Positions 10,795 to 19,164 of a DNA stretch of 64,000 bases are shown here, piece by piece (within the stretch, counting starts at the first letter, position 1; each line of letters opens with the position of its first letter). Made by a program: the position numbers and the translations under genes. This stretch comes from Podocnemis expansa. Its lineage: Eukaryota > Chordata > Testudines > Podocnemididae. The DNA lies in assembly GCA_007922195.1 (NCBI GenBank), contig ML682092.1:1079721-1143720 (forward strand), given 5' to 3'. Under the pieces are notes generated by a model that ran no database searches, was not told the DNA's origin, and saw only the letters and a program-made list of their open reading frames with translations.

Positions 10795-10886
10795 GCATAT
10801 ATGCATTTGTGACCTTCTCTGTCTTTGTGTGTCTTGGGACCACTTGGACCGACTCGGGGACTACCAGAGCTTTGTGCTTTAACAAT

Positions 10887-10904
10887 TGGGGGCTCGTCCG
10901 GGAT
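10887..10904 (+). other. Primer-binding site, proline tRNA type
   Basis: TGGGGGCTCGTCCGGGAT starts two bases after the 5' LTR and matches the known tRNA-Pro primer-binding site of murine leukaemia-type gammaretroviruses over 18 bases. It supports the class assignment independently of the env protein. Confidence 0.92.
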
Positions 10905-11040
10905 TCCAAGGCGAGAGCTGCGAGAAGCCAAACACCCACAGCTGGCAAACAGTCCTGTTTTGGGACCATCGGGTCTTTTGCTTCTCCTGGCCGGTAGCTA
11001 AGAGTCCCAGCTAGAAAAACTGATTTCCCGAGCAGAGGAC

Positions 11041-11400
11041 GTCACCGGGGAACAGGTAAGACAGGGTGAGCCTGACTGGCAAATAGCCCTTGAACCTGAA
11101 AAGGGGGATTTTTGTTGTTGGGGTTCTGAGCAAGAGGGGGTGAGCTGACGAGCGAGAGCCCCTGAGCCGAACCTGGCGGGGGGGGGTTTATTGAGGTTCC
11201 ATGCAAGAAAGGGTGAGCTGATGAGCGAGAGCCCTTGAGCCCGAACCTGGGGGACTTTTAAGGTATCAGCAAGAGAGGGTGAGTCGATGGACAAGAGCCC
11301 TTGAGCCTGAACCTGGGGGGTGGGGAAGGTCGTTTTTGAACTTCGAGTAAGAGGGGGTGAGCTGACGGGCGAGAGCCCCTGAACTTGAAAGTCTGTATCA
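11041..11400 (+). repeat. ERV leader with splice donor and tandem units
   Basis: CAGGTAAGA with its GT at 11056 is a consensus 5' splice site between primer site and gag, where a gammaretroviral env donor is expected. From here to gag there are about five imperfect units of 60-80 bp, each holding RGGGTGAGC..GA..GGC.AGAGCCC..GA and a G-run. Each unit repeats a donor-like GGTGAG. Whether these are used cannot be told from sequence. Confidence 0.65.
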
Positions 11401-11410
11401 CGATCTCATT

Positions 11411-11893
11411 ATGGGTCAGAGGGAAACTAAGGTAATTCCAGACAGTCCGCTGGACTGGACTTTGAAACATTGGAAGGAATTGGGAGGAAAGGGACTGAAG
11501 AAGAAAAAGGCTGCTAAGCTGTGTATTCTTAAGTGGCCAAGCTGTACTCGTAGAAATTCTGCTTTGCAATGGCCCCCTATGGGCACTTTTGATATAAACA
11601 AGGTGCTTTATCTTGGGGAAATATTGTTAAATTCGTTCCCGGGGCATATGGACTATTATTATGTCTGGTATGAGGCTGCGTGTAAGCATTTGCCCCCTAA
11701 GAGGGCCACCTCGACCGTTTGTGCCTTGACCGCTTCTGCACCTCCGGCGTATGATGATGATGAGCTTTGGGTGGCAGGACAATCTGACCGAGCACGGGGA
11801 AGGGGGGTTCCCCCGGTTCACGAGCATGCAGAAGGGGGGGGCTTTTGGTCCGGACCCCAACCCAACCCAGGGAGGGGAATCCCTGAACTCTGA
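11411..11893 (+). CDS. gag: ERV gag fragment (matrix-like, PPAY late motif)
   Basis: 160 codons, starting MGQ, so Gly2 is a candidate myristoylation site for membrane targeting. The basic run KGLKKKKAAK follows near residues 27-36. The domain has the size and place of a gammaretroviral matrix protein. PPAY at residues 111-114 is a late-domain motif that recruits ESCRT-linked ubiquitin ligases for budding. After it the frame becomes low complexity and stops at 11893, well before any capsid. The start has a G at +4 and is the first long ORF after the leader. It overlaps the next ORF by 143 bases in a different frame. Whether it is translated as is, or was joined to lost capsid sequence, is unknown. 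Confidence 0.75.
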   Translation: MGQRETKVIPDSPLDWTLKHWKELGGKGLKKKKAAKLCILKWPSCTRRNSALQWPPMGTFDINKVLYLGEILLNSFPGHMDYYYVWYEAACKHLPPKRATSTVCALTASAPPAYDDDELWVAGQSDRARGRGVPPVHEHAEGGGFWSGPQPNPGRGIPEL

Positions 11894-12764
11894 TACAGGA
11901 GAATCAGAGACAGCAGGGACTGGGTGTGTTACTCTTAGCAAAACCCAGAAGGCAACCCCACCTGCCAGCGAGAACTCTGTGAAGGGAGAATCTGCCTCAA
12001 ATACGTTGTCTCAGTCTCTCCTGGCTGAGGGAAAAAGCTTTCCAGCAGGAGCTCAGGCTTCTGAGGCCTATTGTGATCAAATTCCTGTAGTAGAAAGATG
12101 TGAAAGTAGCCTGAGGGAATCATCTCAGCAAGGATCCCTGTCTGTAGCCCCATCTACCAGTCTGTGTGTTGAGGAAGGTGAAAACAATTCTAATTGCCAA
12201 AATGTTTTACATGGAAATGAATTTACTGACTTGGTTTTTCAAACATCTAGTGCTGCAAATACCTTGGAAAAGTTTCCTGCATTTAATCTGTGTTTTGAAA
12301 AAACAGTGGTAACAACATCCGATTGCATTCATGAAGCTAAACCTGTAAGTAAACAGATAGTGCCTCATGCTACAGATAATGTCTCAAACATGGAAAGGGG
12401 AACAGAGCAGCTTTTACTCCTAAATGCTTTGAAAGTTTCACGCAGTCTCCTTGTCACTTCAGGTACAACTGGGAATATGGGGAATGCAACTTTGGGAACT
12501 GAATATCAGAATTCTATTTGTAAAATGCTAACTGAAGTGTTTGGTGTAACTCTCAGCCAGAGTCCAGACTTGAAATTGTCCATGAGTAAAAATCTGAAAA
12601 TTCCTATGCAAGCTAGTGTCTGGTTTCTTGAAATTTACCTAACTGATTGTGGTGGGAAATTTTACCCACCGGACTTACAGCTGCTGGCAAGGGAGACACA
12701 CAGACACAGAGAATGGATCGTGTTACCAGAGAGTCCAGGCTTTCTGGTCAAGGCAAAGGGTTAA
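11751..12764 (+). CDS. Unrecognised 337-codon ORF in the position of gag-pol
   Basis: An uninterrupted ORF beginning in an ATG triplet run just after the PPAY codons, +1 relative to gag. I recognise no retroviral domain: no CCHC knuckle, no DTG protease triad, no YXDD, no integrase HHCC or DDE. It is rich in Ser, Thr, Glu and Asn with scattered Cys, polar for its first 200 residues, with short hydrophobic stretches near 220-235 (EQLLLLNALKVSRSLLV) and 290-300. It has no clear signal peptide or membrane helix. Its AT-richer codon use differs from the flanking gag and env. It could be a remnant of an unusual polyprotein, a captured host or transposon exon, or an accessory gene. Intactness in a young provirus argues against pure chance. 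Confidence 0.55.
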   Translation: MMMMSFGWQDNLTEHGEGGFPRFTSMQKGGAFGPDPNPTQGGESLNSDTGESETAGTGCVTLSKTQKATPPASENSVKGESASNTLSQSLLAEGKSFPAGAQASEAYCDQIPVVERCESSLRESSQQGSLSVAPSTSLCVEEGENNSNCQNVLHGNEFTDLVFQTSSAANTLEKFPAFNLCFEKTVVTTSDCIHEAKPVSKQIVPHATDNVSNMERGTEQLLLLNALKVSRSLLVTSGTTGNMGNATLGTEYQNSICKMLTEVFGVTLSQSPDLKLSMSKNLKIPMQASVWFLEIYLTDCGGKFYPPDLQLLARETHRHREWIVLPESPGFLVKAKG

Positions 12765-13055
12765 ATTAACCTTGGAAACAGATTGCCAGAACAAAGGGTG
12801 TAATATAAACACATAAGCACCCATCTATCAAGACAATTTAATACTGATGTTCTCTTAAGTGGTAACAATTAAATGTAACAACTATACAATCTTTGTACTT
12901 AACAGTAATGGCTGTAAACGCTTGGTAAAGTTTTGTGAATGTATTAAAATAGTAATTGGGTAAACTAAGGCAGGCAGCCTCATGCTTTTCATGGTATAAT
13001 TTTACAAGTTTTTGCAGGTTTTGCCTCTGCATTACATAGTTCCTAAACCTCCAAC

Positions 13056-13436
13056 AGTTTTTCTTTTATTATTATTTTTGTTTTATTGTTTGGTTTTTTT
13101 TATAACACAAACAGGTTTTTTCTTCTTTTATTATTATTTTTAGTTTGTTTTTTGTTTTTTAATAACAGGGTTTTTTTCTCTTATTATTTTTGTTTCAGTT
13201 TTTGGTTTTTCACAACACATTTTTTTTCTTTTGTTATTTTTGTTTTATTCTTTCATTTTTCATAACAGTTTTCCTTTTGTTATTATTTTTGCTTTGGTTT
13301 TTGCTTTTTTGCACCAACAGTTTTTTTCTTTTATTATTATTATTATTTTCTTTTTTTGTTTGTTTTTTATAACCCTTCCACATTTTTTCTTTTGGTATTA
13401 TTTTTTGCTTTGGTTTTTGGTTTTTAATAACACACT
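13056..13436 (+). repeat. T-rich tandem array upstream of env
   Basis: About seven degenerate units of 46-63 bp, each a long T-rich tract (CTTTTATTATTATTTTTGTTT type) ending in ATAACA or AACAG. The polypyrimidine-plus-AG layout looks like a repeated 3' splice site. ORFs across it translate to Phe/Leu strings and are artefacts. The array is specific to this provirus in the window. Confidence 0.8.
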
Positions 13437-13911
13437 TTATGTAACAGCATGTATGGCTTCCCAATTAACAGCCTGCCAGCAATATACTTTCTTTACATTT
13501 GTGTTGGCCTATAATCCAATCCTTTAGTATTTTGCAAATTTCTAGTACCCCCATATTTGTTAGCTTGTTATTTTATCCTATTGTAATTGTGTTGTGGTAT
13601 TTCTTTTTGTTTCTTATTCTTTTTGCTTTATTTCAAGATTTAAGTCCCTCCATTGCCCAGGGGTGGAGTGCAGGACAAACGGAAAACTTTGTCACGGTAT
13701 AGTAATAGTGGGCAATGGAGGCCTTAAGTGAACTGAGCTTCTGTACACCTAGGCTCAGCCCAGGTTTTCCATTGCACTTTTTCCAGCCTCCATTTACAGC
13801 TGGTGCATGCAGTATGTTTTGCAGGCGAAAAACATGATCCCTGAACAATAAACAGTGATCTGTCAGCAAACCCCACCACTGCATGTTCCACTCCACAAGG
13901 ATGAGAAGTAG
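13437..13911 (+). other. ERV segment between T-rich array and env; no domain seen
   Basis: Contains a 67-codon hydrophobic ORF (13499-13702) and non-coding-looking sequence. No pol or SU N-terminal motif is recognisable. It may hold decayed SU sequence or be unrelated filler. Confidence 0.5.
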
Positions 13912-14985
13912 ATGACAGGCACCCCTCTGCTGAGGGAGGGGCTAACCAACGCTCCCCCAATAGCGGAGCGAAGCAGGACCTGTAACACTGACAGGTTAAC
14001 CAACACGATGGCACCCCTGAAATTTATTGAACTTCTTTGCTGTTTGGAGCTGTACAAAGGGGGGTGCAGGGGGGATGGACCACACCACTGCCATCTCCCC
14101 CTGCCTTCTGGCCTTAATTGTTCCCTTATAGTAGACTATGCTTTTGTATATGCTCCCCTTTTATTACCTCAGGGGTGGTTTATAATTTGTGGTAATTTTT
14201 CATTTTCTTATATCCCAGCCAATTCCACTGCAGGGCCTTGTGCCTTTGGCAGGCTTACATCCCTCTATGCCCTCCCACAACTGGAGCACCAATTTCTTCC
14301 GGAAACACACAGACGGTCGCTCCCCAATGATTGTGATAGCTGGATTGATCTCCTTTCCCATTCTGAAGTTATTGCTTTAGCTATTTCCCTAGTAGGAACC
14401 CCTGCCCTGGCTGAAGCCGCTTATTTAGACCTACGAAAGATTGCATGTGCCTTAGATAAATCTGTTAATCTAACCTCACACATGATTGCTGCCCTTAACG
14501 ATGAACAAGCCCAGCTCTGCCAGGCGGTACTACAGAACCGTCTCGCCCTGGACTATTTACTCCTTAAAACTGGACATGGATGCCATGAATTTGAGGGGCT
14601 GTGTTGTTTCAATCTCTCTGATAATTCCCAGGCTATTAAAGCGAGCCTGAAGAACCTCCGCAGAGTGGAGCAAGGTCTAACTGAGCACATCGAACAACAC
14701 TGGTGGGACTGGCTTGCTTCCTGGCTGCCGTCCTCCGCTTGGCTCCGCACCTTGCTCTTTTCTTTCCTTGGCATTGTATTTTTCCTGGTGGGTGGCTTAT
14801 GCCTCCTCCAGTGCTGCTGTGGTCTCTTTCGGGAGATGGTCAGCACCTTGCGGAGGGGCACGAGCCCTCACCACTCTCACCACCACAGACTTAGGTACCT
14901 CACCCATGCCAACAGACAACAGGGCACCCCCTTCCTCCAACTGACCTCCCTAGGTCACGGGACCTCCTATGTGGAGGCCCCGTGA
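13912..14985 (+). CDS. env: ERV env: truncated SU plus complete TM
   Basis: 357 codons. The N-terminal part keeps only the SU tail (CGNFSFSYIPANSTAGPC near residues 93-110). The junction has THRRS and no clear furin site. The TM ectodomain has a hydrophobic Ala/Leu stretch like a fusion peptide, a heptad region, the immunosuppressive-type block LQNRLALDYLL (207-217) and the CX6CC motif at residues 224-232 that marks covalently linked gamma-type envelopes. A membrane helix spans about 281-302, followed by a cysteine cluster and a basic tail. N-glycosylation sequons are visible (NFS, NST, NLT, NLS). SU receptor-binding regions and a signal peptide are missing. The annotated start may not be the original one; a spliced start is possible. 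Confidence 0.85.
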   Translation: MTGTPLLREGLTNAPPIAERSRTCNTDRLTNTMAPLKFIELLCCLELYKGGCRGDGPHHCHLPLPSGLNCSLIVDYAFVYAPLLLPQGWFIICGNFSFSYIPANSTAGPCAFGRLTSLYALPQLEHQFLPETHRRSLPNDCDSWIDLLSHSEVIALAISLVGTPALAEAAYLDLRKIACALDKSVNLTSHMIAALNDEQAQLCQAVLQNRLALDYLLLKTGHGCHEFEGLCCFNLSDNSQAIKASLKNLRRVEQGLTEHIEQHWWDWLASWLPSSAWLRTLLFSFLGIVFFLVGGLCLLQCCCGLFREMVSTLRRGTSPHHSHHHRLRYLTHANRQQGTPFLQLTSLGHGTSYVEAP

Positions 14986-14995
14986 AAGGGGGGAT
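14985..14995 (+). other. Polypurine tract of the ERV
   Basis: AAAGGGGGGAT lies directly against the 3' LTR start at 14996, starting on the last base of the env stop codon. This is the plus-strand primer site of reverse transcription. Confidence 0.88.
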
Positions 14996-15409
14996 TGAAG
15001 GGGCATGAGTCAGCAGACTCCATTTTGGGTCCTGAGACACCATTTCAGGGACCCAGGGTAGTCACATCTCACCTGTCCTCACCATCTCCAGGTCAGTCAC
15101 ATGGGCCCAGAAGCATCAGATGAGGTGATGCACCATATTAGGAAATAACCCTTCCCTGACCAGGTGAGGTGACCAGACATATAAGGTATACAGCCCCCAA
15201 CCCTGAATTATGATTGGCTCTGTGCCTGCCTTACCCCTTTTCTGTAGACTGTACTATAAAACCCACTGTATTGTACCCCTCTGGGAGCTAGCTCCACAAG
15301 ATCTCTGTAAGGTAATAAAGCATATATGCATTTGTGACCTCCTCTGTCTTTGTGTGTCTTGGGACCACTTGGACCGACTCGGGGACTACCAGAGCTTTGT
15401 GCTCTAACA
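14996..15409 (+). repeat. 3' LTR of the ERV
   Basis: 414 bp, same length as the 5' LTR, with five substitutions and no indel. TATA box at 15255-15261 and AATAAA at 15314-15319. The GGGT duplication follows at 15410-15413, after which DIRS recombinase sequence resumes. Confidence 0.95.
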
Positions 15410-16409
15410 GGGTTAAGAAGGTCCTGGTTGGTAGCAGAAAACTCTCTACCAGGTCTACCTACATGGCAAAATGTCACCACTTTTCCAGTTGGTGCCGTGA
15501 AAAAGACATAGAACCTGCCTCCGCACCAATTCAGGCAACTTTAGAATACCTTCTTGATTTAAGAGAGAAAGGCCTATCCCTGTCCTTGTTGAAAGTCCAC
15601 CTGGCAGCAATTTCGGCCTTTCACCAAAGAAGAGATGGGGCTCCACTCTTCTCACACCCCATCTGTCATAGATTCATGAAAGGGGAGGAAAAACTTTTTC
15701 CTTACACCCGTAAACCCGCTCCTCAGTGCGATTTGAACGTCGTGCTGATGGCTCTGACAGAACCGCCGTATGAGCCCTTAGACTCAGCCACCCTGCTTGT
15801 GCTGTCCTGGAAGATGGCTTTCCTAGTAGCAATTACCTCGGCCAGAAGGGTCTCAGAGTTACTAACCCTGTCCTCTGAACCTCCATATATGGTTTTCTTC
15901 CCAGACAAGGTGGTCCTGCGTCACCACCCCTCGTTCTTGCCCAAGGTTGCCACCCCATTCCACATGAATCAAGAAATCTGCCTGCCGGTCTTCTATCCAG
16001 ACCTGCAGATGACAGGAAACCAGAGATGGTGGCACACCCTGGATGTGAGGAGAGTGCTCCTAATCTATATTGAGCGCACACGATCTTTCCGCAAGACCTT
16101 CCAATTGTTTGTGGTGGTCACTGAATGCATGAGATACTCTCCAGTATCCTCTCTATACATCTCCAAATGGATTGGGAACTGCATTAAAGACCCCACTGAA
16201 GGTCAAAAATGCCTCTCCCAGACACTGTGAGAGCCCACTCTACCAGAGCTCAGGCATGTTCCACGGCCTTCCTCGCTAAGGTCCTGATCCAAGAGATTTG
16301 CTGGGCCACTACGTGGTCGTCAATACATACCTTCACGATGCACTACACCATTGCCCAACAAGCTAGAGATGATGCCGCTATGGGCAGAGCTGTACTCAGA
16401 CTGTAACTC
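15410..16409 (+). pseudogene. DIRS copy B tyrosine recombinase, right of the ERV
   Basis: Long recombinase frame from VKKVLVGSRKLSTRSTYMAK at 15414 through SARRVSEL (first catalytic Arg, about 15840) and WWHTLDVRRVLLIYIERT to a frame change near 16200. The last part, 16209-16406, holds HSTRAQ (His and second Arg) and the HTFTMHY tyrosine. All R, H, R, Y positions are therefore present, spread over two frames. The N-terminal codons lie left of the ERV at 10173-10470. Apart from one frameshift and the provirus this is the most complete recombinase in the window. Confidence 0.88.
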
Positions 16410-16594
16410 CTCCCACCATCCTTCGGTACAGCTAGGCAGTGTTCCCTCTAAGCCAGTGATGCAGCTGAGCAACTTATAGATGCAGCTGAGCAATTTCCTG
16501 GGCCTGGGCTGGGCCCCTGATCCACTGCCCATTGGCTCCCCAACTGCATCCATAACTTGCTCAGTTGCGTCACCAGCTTAGAGAGGGAACATTG

Positions 16595-16892
16595 TATAGA
16601 TTTTCTGATTGAGATGCCTCTTCAAATAGTCAATCTTCCATGAACTCCATGTCTTTCCTTTAGCAAAATCACAGCTTGTCTTGGCTTCTGCACATGATAA
16701 GCATAATACACCATTGTCCACAGAGTAAGAAAATAGCTGACCCAATTTGACATGCTGCACCTCTCCAGATTCCATAGTCTCAGTTGCAATTAATTCATTT
16801 AGCCATGCCATCTTAAAACTTCCAGTACCTTTATATTTCTTGACATCACTGCAATTGTCTTGCACAGAACTGTTGGCTGTACGCTTTGTCAT
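16595..16892 (-). pseudogene. hAT transposase N-terminal fragment
   Basis: About 99 minus-strand codons from the ATG at 16892 (MTKRTANSS) until the frame runs into the terminal-repeat copy at 16594. The segment LCLSCAEAKTSCDF, GKTWSSWKIDYLKRHL has the Cys/Cys...W...RH layout of the TTF/BED-like zinc finger at the start of many hAT transposases and their domesticated relatives. The catalytic region is absent. A host gene of the same family is possible, but the terminal repeats make an internally deleted transposon more likely. Confidence 0.6.
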
Positions 16893-17645
16893 TTTGTGTT
16901 ATGAATTTGTGAAGCTGCTTTGTGGGATGGCTTCTGATTTTTTGGTTGTCTGTAATCTCAGCTCACCTTTAGAAGATGGGAAAATATATAAGCAAATGTG
17001 TGAGAAATTACACAGATAAGAGCTGATGATCACCAACAGACAAGAATCTTTTTTTTTTTTTTTGGTTACAGATTCCTAATTAATGTACCAATTCTGACTA
17101 GATCTCACTCACTGAGCTAAATGAAGTCACCCTGATTTAGGCCTACATATTATTTGAGTTGATGTTAATTAAGGTCAATGACAGTTTTTCCACTTTACTT
17201 AAAAAGTTAGATCAGGCTGCCTTCTCTCTCTGCTACAATCCCCATCTGCCAGTTTTGTGTTGTTCTTGTCTGCAAGCTTTGAACTTTCCTTTACCAGCTT
17301 GTAACTGAAACAGAGCTGTGCTAAAAATACACGAAGTGGACACCTCCTCCTAAAGCCATTGTTTATGGCATTTGGTAAAGATATCAAAATGGGAGGACAT
17401 GCAGTTTGCCTATAATGTATTGTCAGGGCCATTCACTTAAATGTGAGCACAAGATGGGGCTGTGCCTCTTGGAAACCACAGAGCCAAGCATGTGTGAATA
17501 CCTAGTATAGTAAGCCACTGAGAGATCCTGGGATGGAAAGTGCTGTAGAAATGCTGTGTGTTAATAAAGTAACATAAGGTTCTATACAGTTTTCTGTGTT
17601 TATTCTGAATCTTGGGTGGAATTTGTGTGTTGCGTCTACCTATCC

Positions 17646-17838
17646 CACTGTTTCCCAACCAGTGTGCCACAGCACACAGGTGTGCCACAGAATTTTTTGA
17701 AAAACTACTCAAAGAGCTCTGGATTGGCTCATGAAGATATATGGCTTCATTTGGAAACTATATGGCAGTGTGCTTCAAACAAATTAAAGGTAGCAAGTAG
17801 TGTCACTGGAATGGCAGAGAAAACATTGGGAATCACTG
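17646..17838. mobile_element. hAT-like MITE
   Basis: Ends CACTGTTTCCCAACC and, inverted, CAGTGATTCCCAATG; flanks ACCTATCC and ACCTATGT agree at 6 of 8 bases. It lies inside the composite insertion and has no coding capacity. Confidence 0.7.
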
Positions 17839-17917
17839 ACCTATGTGGCAGCAATGACTTGAAAAGGAAACAATACGTTTCCTTACACATCAACACTCCC
17901 CTCCCCCCCCACATGGC

Positions 17918-18140
17918 ATGAGCTTACCCCCACTTCTAATCTGCCCCTGGCCCGGGAGCCCCCACCTCAGCTCCTCCACTCCCCCACCTCAGCTCCCCAC
18001 CAGCCCTGATCCTCTGGCTCCTCCACTCCCCACCAGCCCTGATACTCCACTCCCTGCCAGCCCCAATCCTCTGCTCCACACCAGCCCTGATCCCCTGGTT
18101 CCTCCGCTTCTGCTTCTGCTCCCTGCCAGCCCCACCCAGG
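17918..18140. repeat. C-rich minisatellite
   Basis: Imperfect units of about 35-45 bp built on CTCCACTCCCCACCAGCCCTGAT. Small ORFs here are Pro/Ser strings. Confidence 0.7.
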
Positions 18141-18281
18141 CTTCCGGGTGCCCAGGAAAAATGTTTCCGGGGCCAGGCATGGCTTGTGGCTGCTGGACCT
18201 GCGTTGGGGTCAGGGCTTGCTGTGCCAGTGAGTGGCGGTAGCTGCGCTACTGCTCACTGGAGTAGCTCAGAGGGAACATTG

Positions 18282-18640
18282 GCTAGCAGTGACCTGTAAC
18301 TGAACAATGTGAGCAGCGCTTGAAGGAGAATGGTTGGTTACTCACCAGTAACCGTCCTTCTTTGAGATGGGATGCTCACATACATTCAGGTCCCTCCCAC
18401 CATCCCCGCTAACAGAGTTGGCAAAGGTATATGGGACTGGGTGGGTCAGGGTCACGGTCACCTATATAGCCACGGTCGCAGCGTGGAGGAGGAGTTGGCC
18501 GCTGACCCAGACCTGACAGGCTAGGGCTAAAAGACTTTCTGAGCTACCATGCGCTGCGGCACGTAGACACCTGTATTGGAAAGTATATGAGCAGCCCATC
18601 TCAAAGACGGACTGTTACTGGTAAGTAACGAACCATTCTG
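18282..18640 (+). repeat. DIRS copy B 3' inverted terminal repeat
   Basis: Continues the 3' UTR from before the hAT insertion: GACCTGTAACTGAACAATGTGAGCAGCG, inner end motif, TATATAGCCACGG, the AAAGACTTTCTGAGC stretch, and the outer motif ending GTAAGTAACGAACC. It is the full-length inverse of the 5' terminus at 5036-5240. Confidence 0.8.
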
Positions 18641-18811
18641 TGCCCTGTATTGGGCTGGAGGTCAGATTTGATCAGTGGTTTTCAAACATAGGTTTGGGAC
18701 CCAGTACTGGGTCACAGATCCTCAGGTACTGGGTCATGGTGCTCTCTGCTGCCCTAGCCAAAACACTGAAATACATTGCTAAATGATGTAATAGTTGGAT
18801 TGTGGGCATAA
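18641..18811. other. Spacer between DIRS B and C with a hAT-like terminus
   Basis: CAGTGGTTTTCAAAC at 18674 resembles Charlie-type hAT termini. No partner end or duplication was found, so only a fragment is likely. Confidence 0.4.
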
Positions 18812-19130
18812 ACGGTTGGTTACTCACTGTAACCATCCTTCCTCGAGACGGGCTGCTCACATACACTGAGGTACAGGTATTTACGTGCCACAGCGCACAG
18901 TAGCTTGGAAAGTCTTTAGCTTTAGCCTGTTAGGTCAGGGCACATGGCCAACGTCCCCTCCACGCCACAGCCATGGCTATATAAGTGACTGTGACCCTGA
19001 CCCTCCCAGTCCCATATACGGCACAGGGGGAGGGACCTGAATGTCTGTGAGCAGCCCATCTTGAAGAAGGATGGCTACGGTGAGTAACCAACCATTCTCC
19101 TTCGAGCGCTGCTCACATCTTTCAGTTACT
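18812..19130 (-). repeat. DIRS copy C 3' inverted terminal repeat
   Basis: Mirror image of 18282-18640: the outer motif at about 18813-18860, AGAAAGTCTTTAGC-like stretch, GGCTATATAAG box near 18970, and the inner motif at about 19090-19125, then the recombinase 3' UTR. With copy B it makes a large imperfect inverted repeat around an approximately 170-bp spacer. Confidence 0.8.
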
Positions 19131-19164
19131 GGTGACTGCTAGCCATACCCAAGGATGGTGGGAG

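Larger units (their letters stand above)
10471..10884 (+). repeat. 5' LTR of the ERV
   Basis: Starts TGAAGGGG and ends TTTAACA. It contains an inverted CCAAT (ATTGG, about 10688), a TATA box, a polyadenylation signal and a GT-rich stretch (TCTTTGTGTGTCTTG) downstream. It differs from the 3' LTR at five positions: GGGCCCC/GGGCCCA, CTGAGA/CTGGGA, CACGAG/CACAAG, CCTTCT/CCTCCT and GCTTTAACA/GCTCTAACA. All are single-base changes. Confidence 0.95.
10471..15409 (+). mobile_element. Gammaretrovirus-like endogenous retrovirus, pol-less
   Basis: A 4939-bp provirus with 414-bp LTRs at both ends (5 mismatches by eye), TG...CA termini, a GGGT duplication (10467-10470, 15410-15413), a proline-tRNA primer site and a polypurine tract. 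Inside are a matrix-like gag ORF, an unrecognised 337-codon ORF, a T-rich tandem array and an env ORF with the transmembrane subunit. No capsid, nucleocapsid, protease, RT, RNase H or integrase is visible in any frame between 11894 and 13911, so movement would have depended on proteins from another element. The near-identical LTRs argue for a fairly recent insertion. Confidence 0.93.
16437..18281. mobile_element. hAT-type composite insertion in the 3' UTR of DIRS B
   Basis: Bounded by CAGTGTTCCCTCTAAG and, inverted, CAATGTTCCCTCTGAG, with GCTAG on both flanks (16431-16435, 18282-18286); the DIRS 3' UTR is continuous without it. A third, internal copy of the terminus (inverted, CTTAGAGAGGGAACATTG) at 16577-16594 makes 16437-16594 look like a small element of its own. 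The rest carries a transposase fragment on the minus strand, a second MITE (17646-17838) and a C-rich minisatellite. Confidence 0.7.

Noticed and set aside
13190..13702. Phe/Leu-rich ORFs that look like membrane proteins
   Set aside because: They are translations of the T-rich tandem array and its edge in the ERV.
11894..13911. Hidden pol in the ERV
   Set aside because: I looked in all forward frames for DTG, YXDD, RNase H and integrase motifs and found none; the space is taken by the unknown ORF and the T-rich array.
16595..16892. Domesticated hAT-derived host gene exon
   Set aside because: The frame ends inside a transposon terminal repeat and the locus is bounded by hAT termini, so a deleted transposon is simpler.
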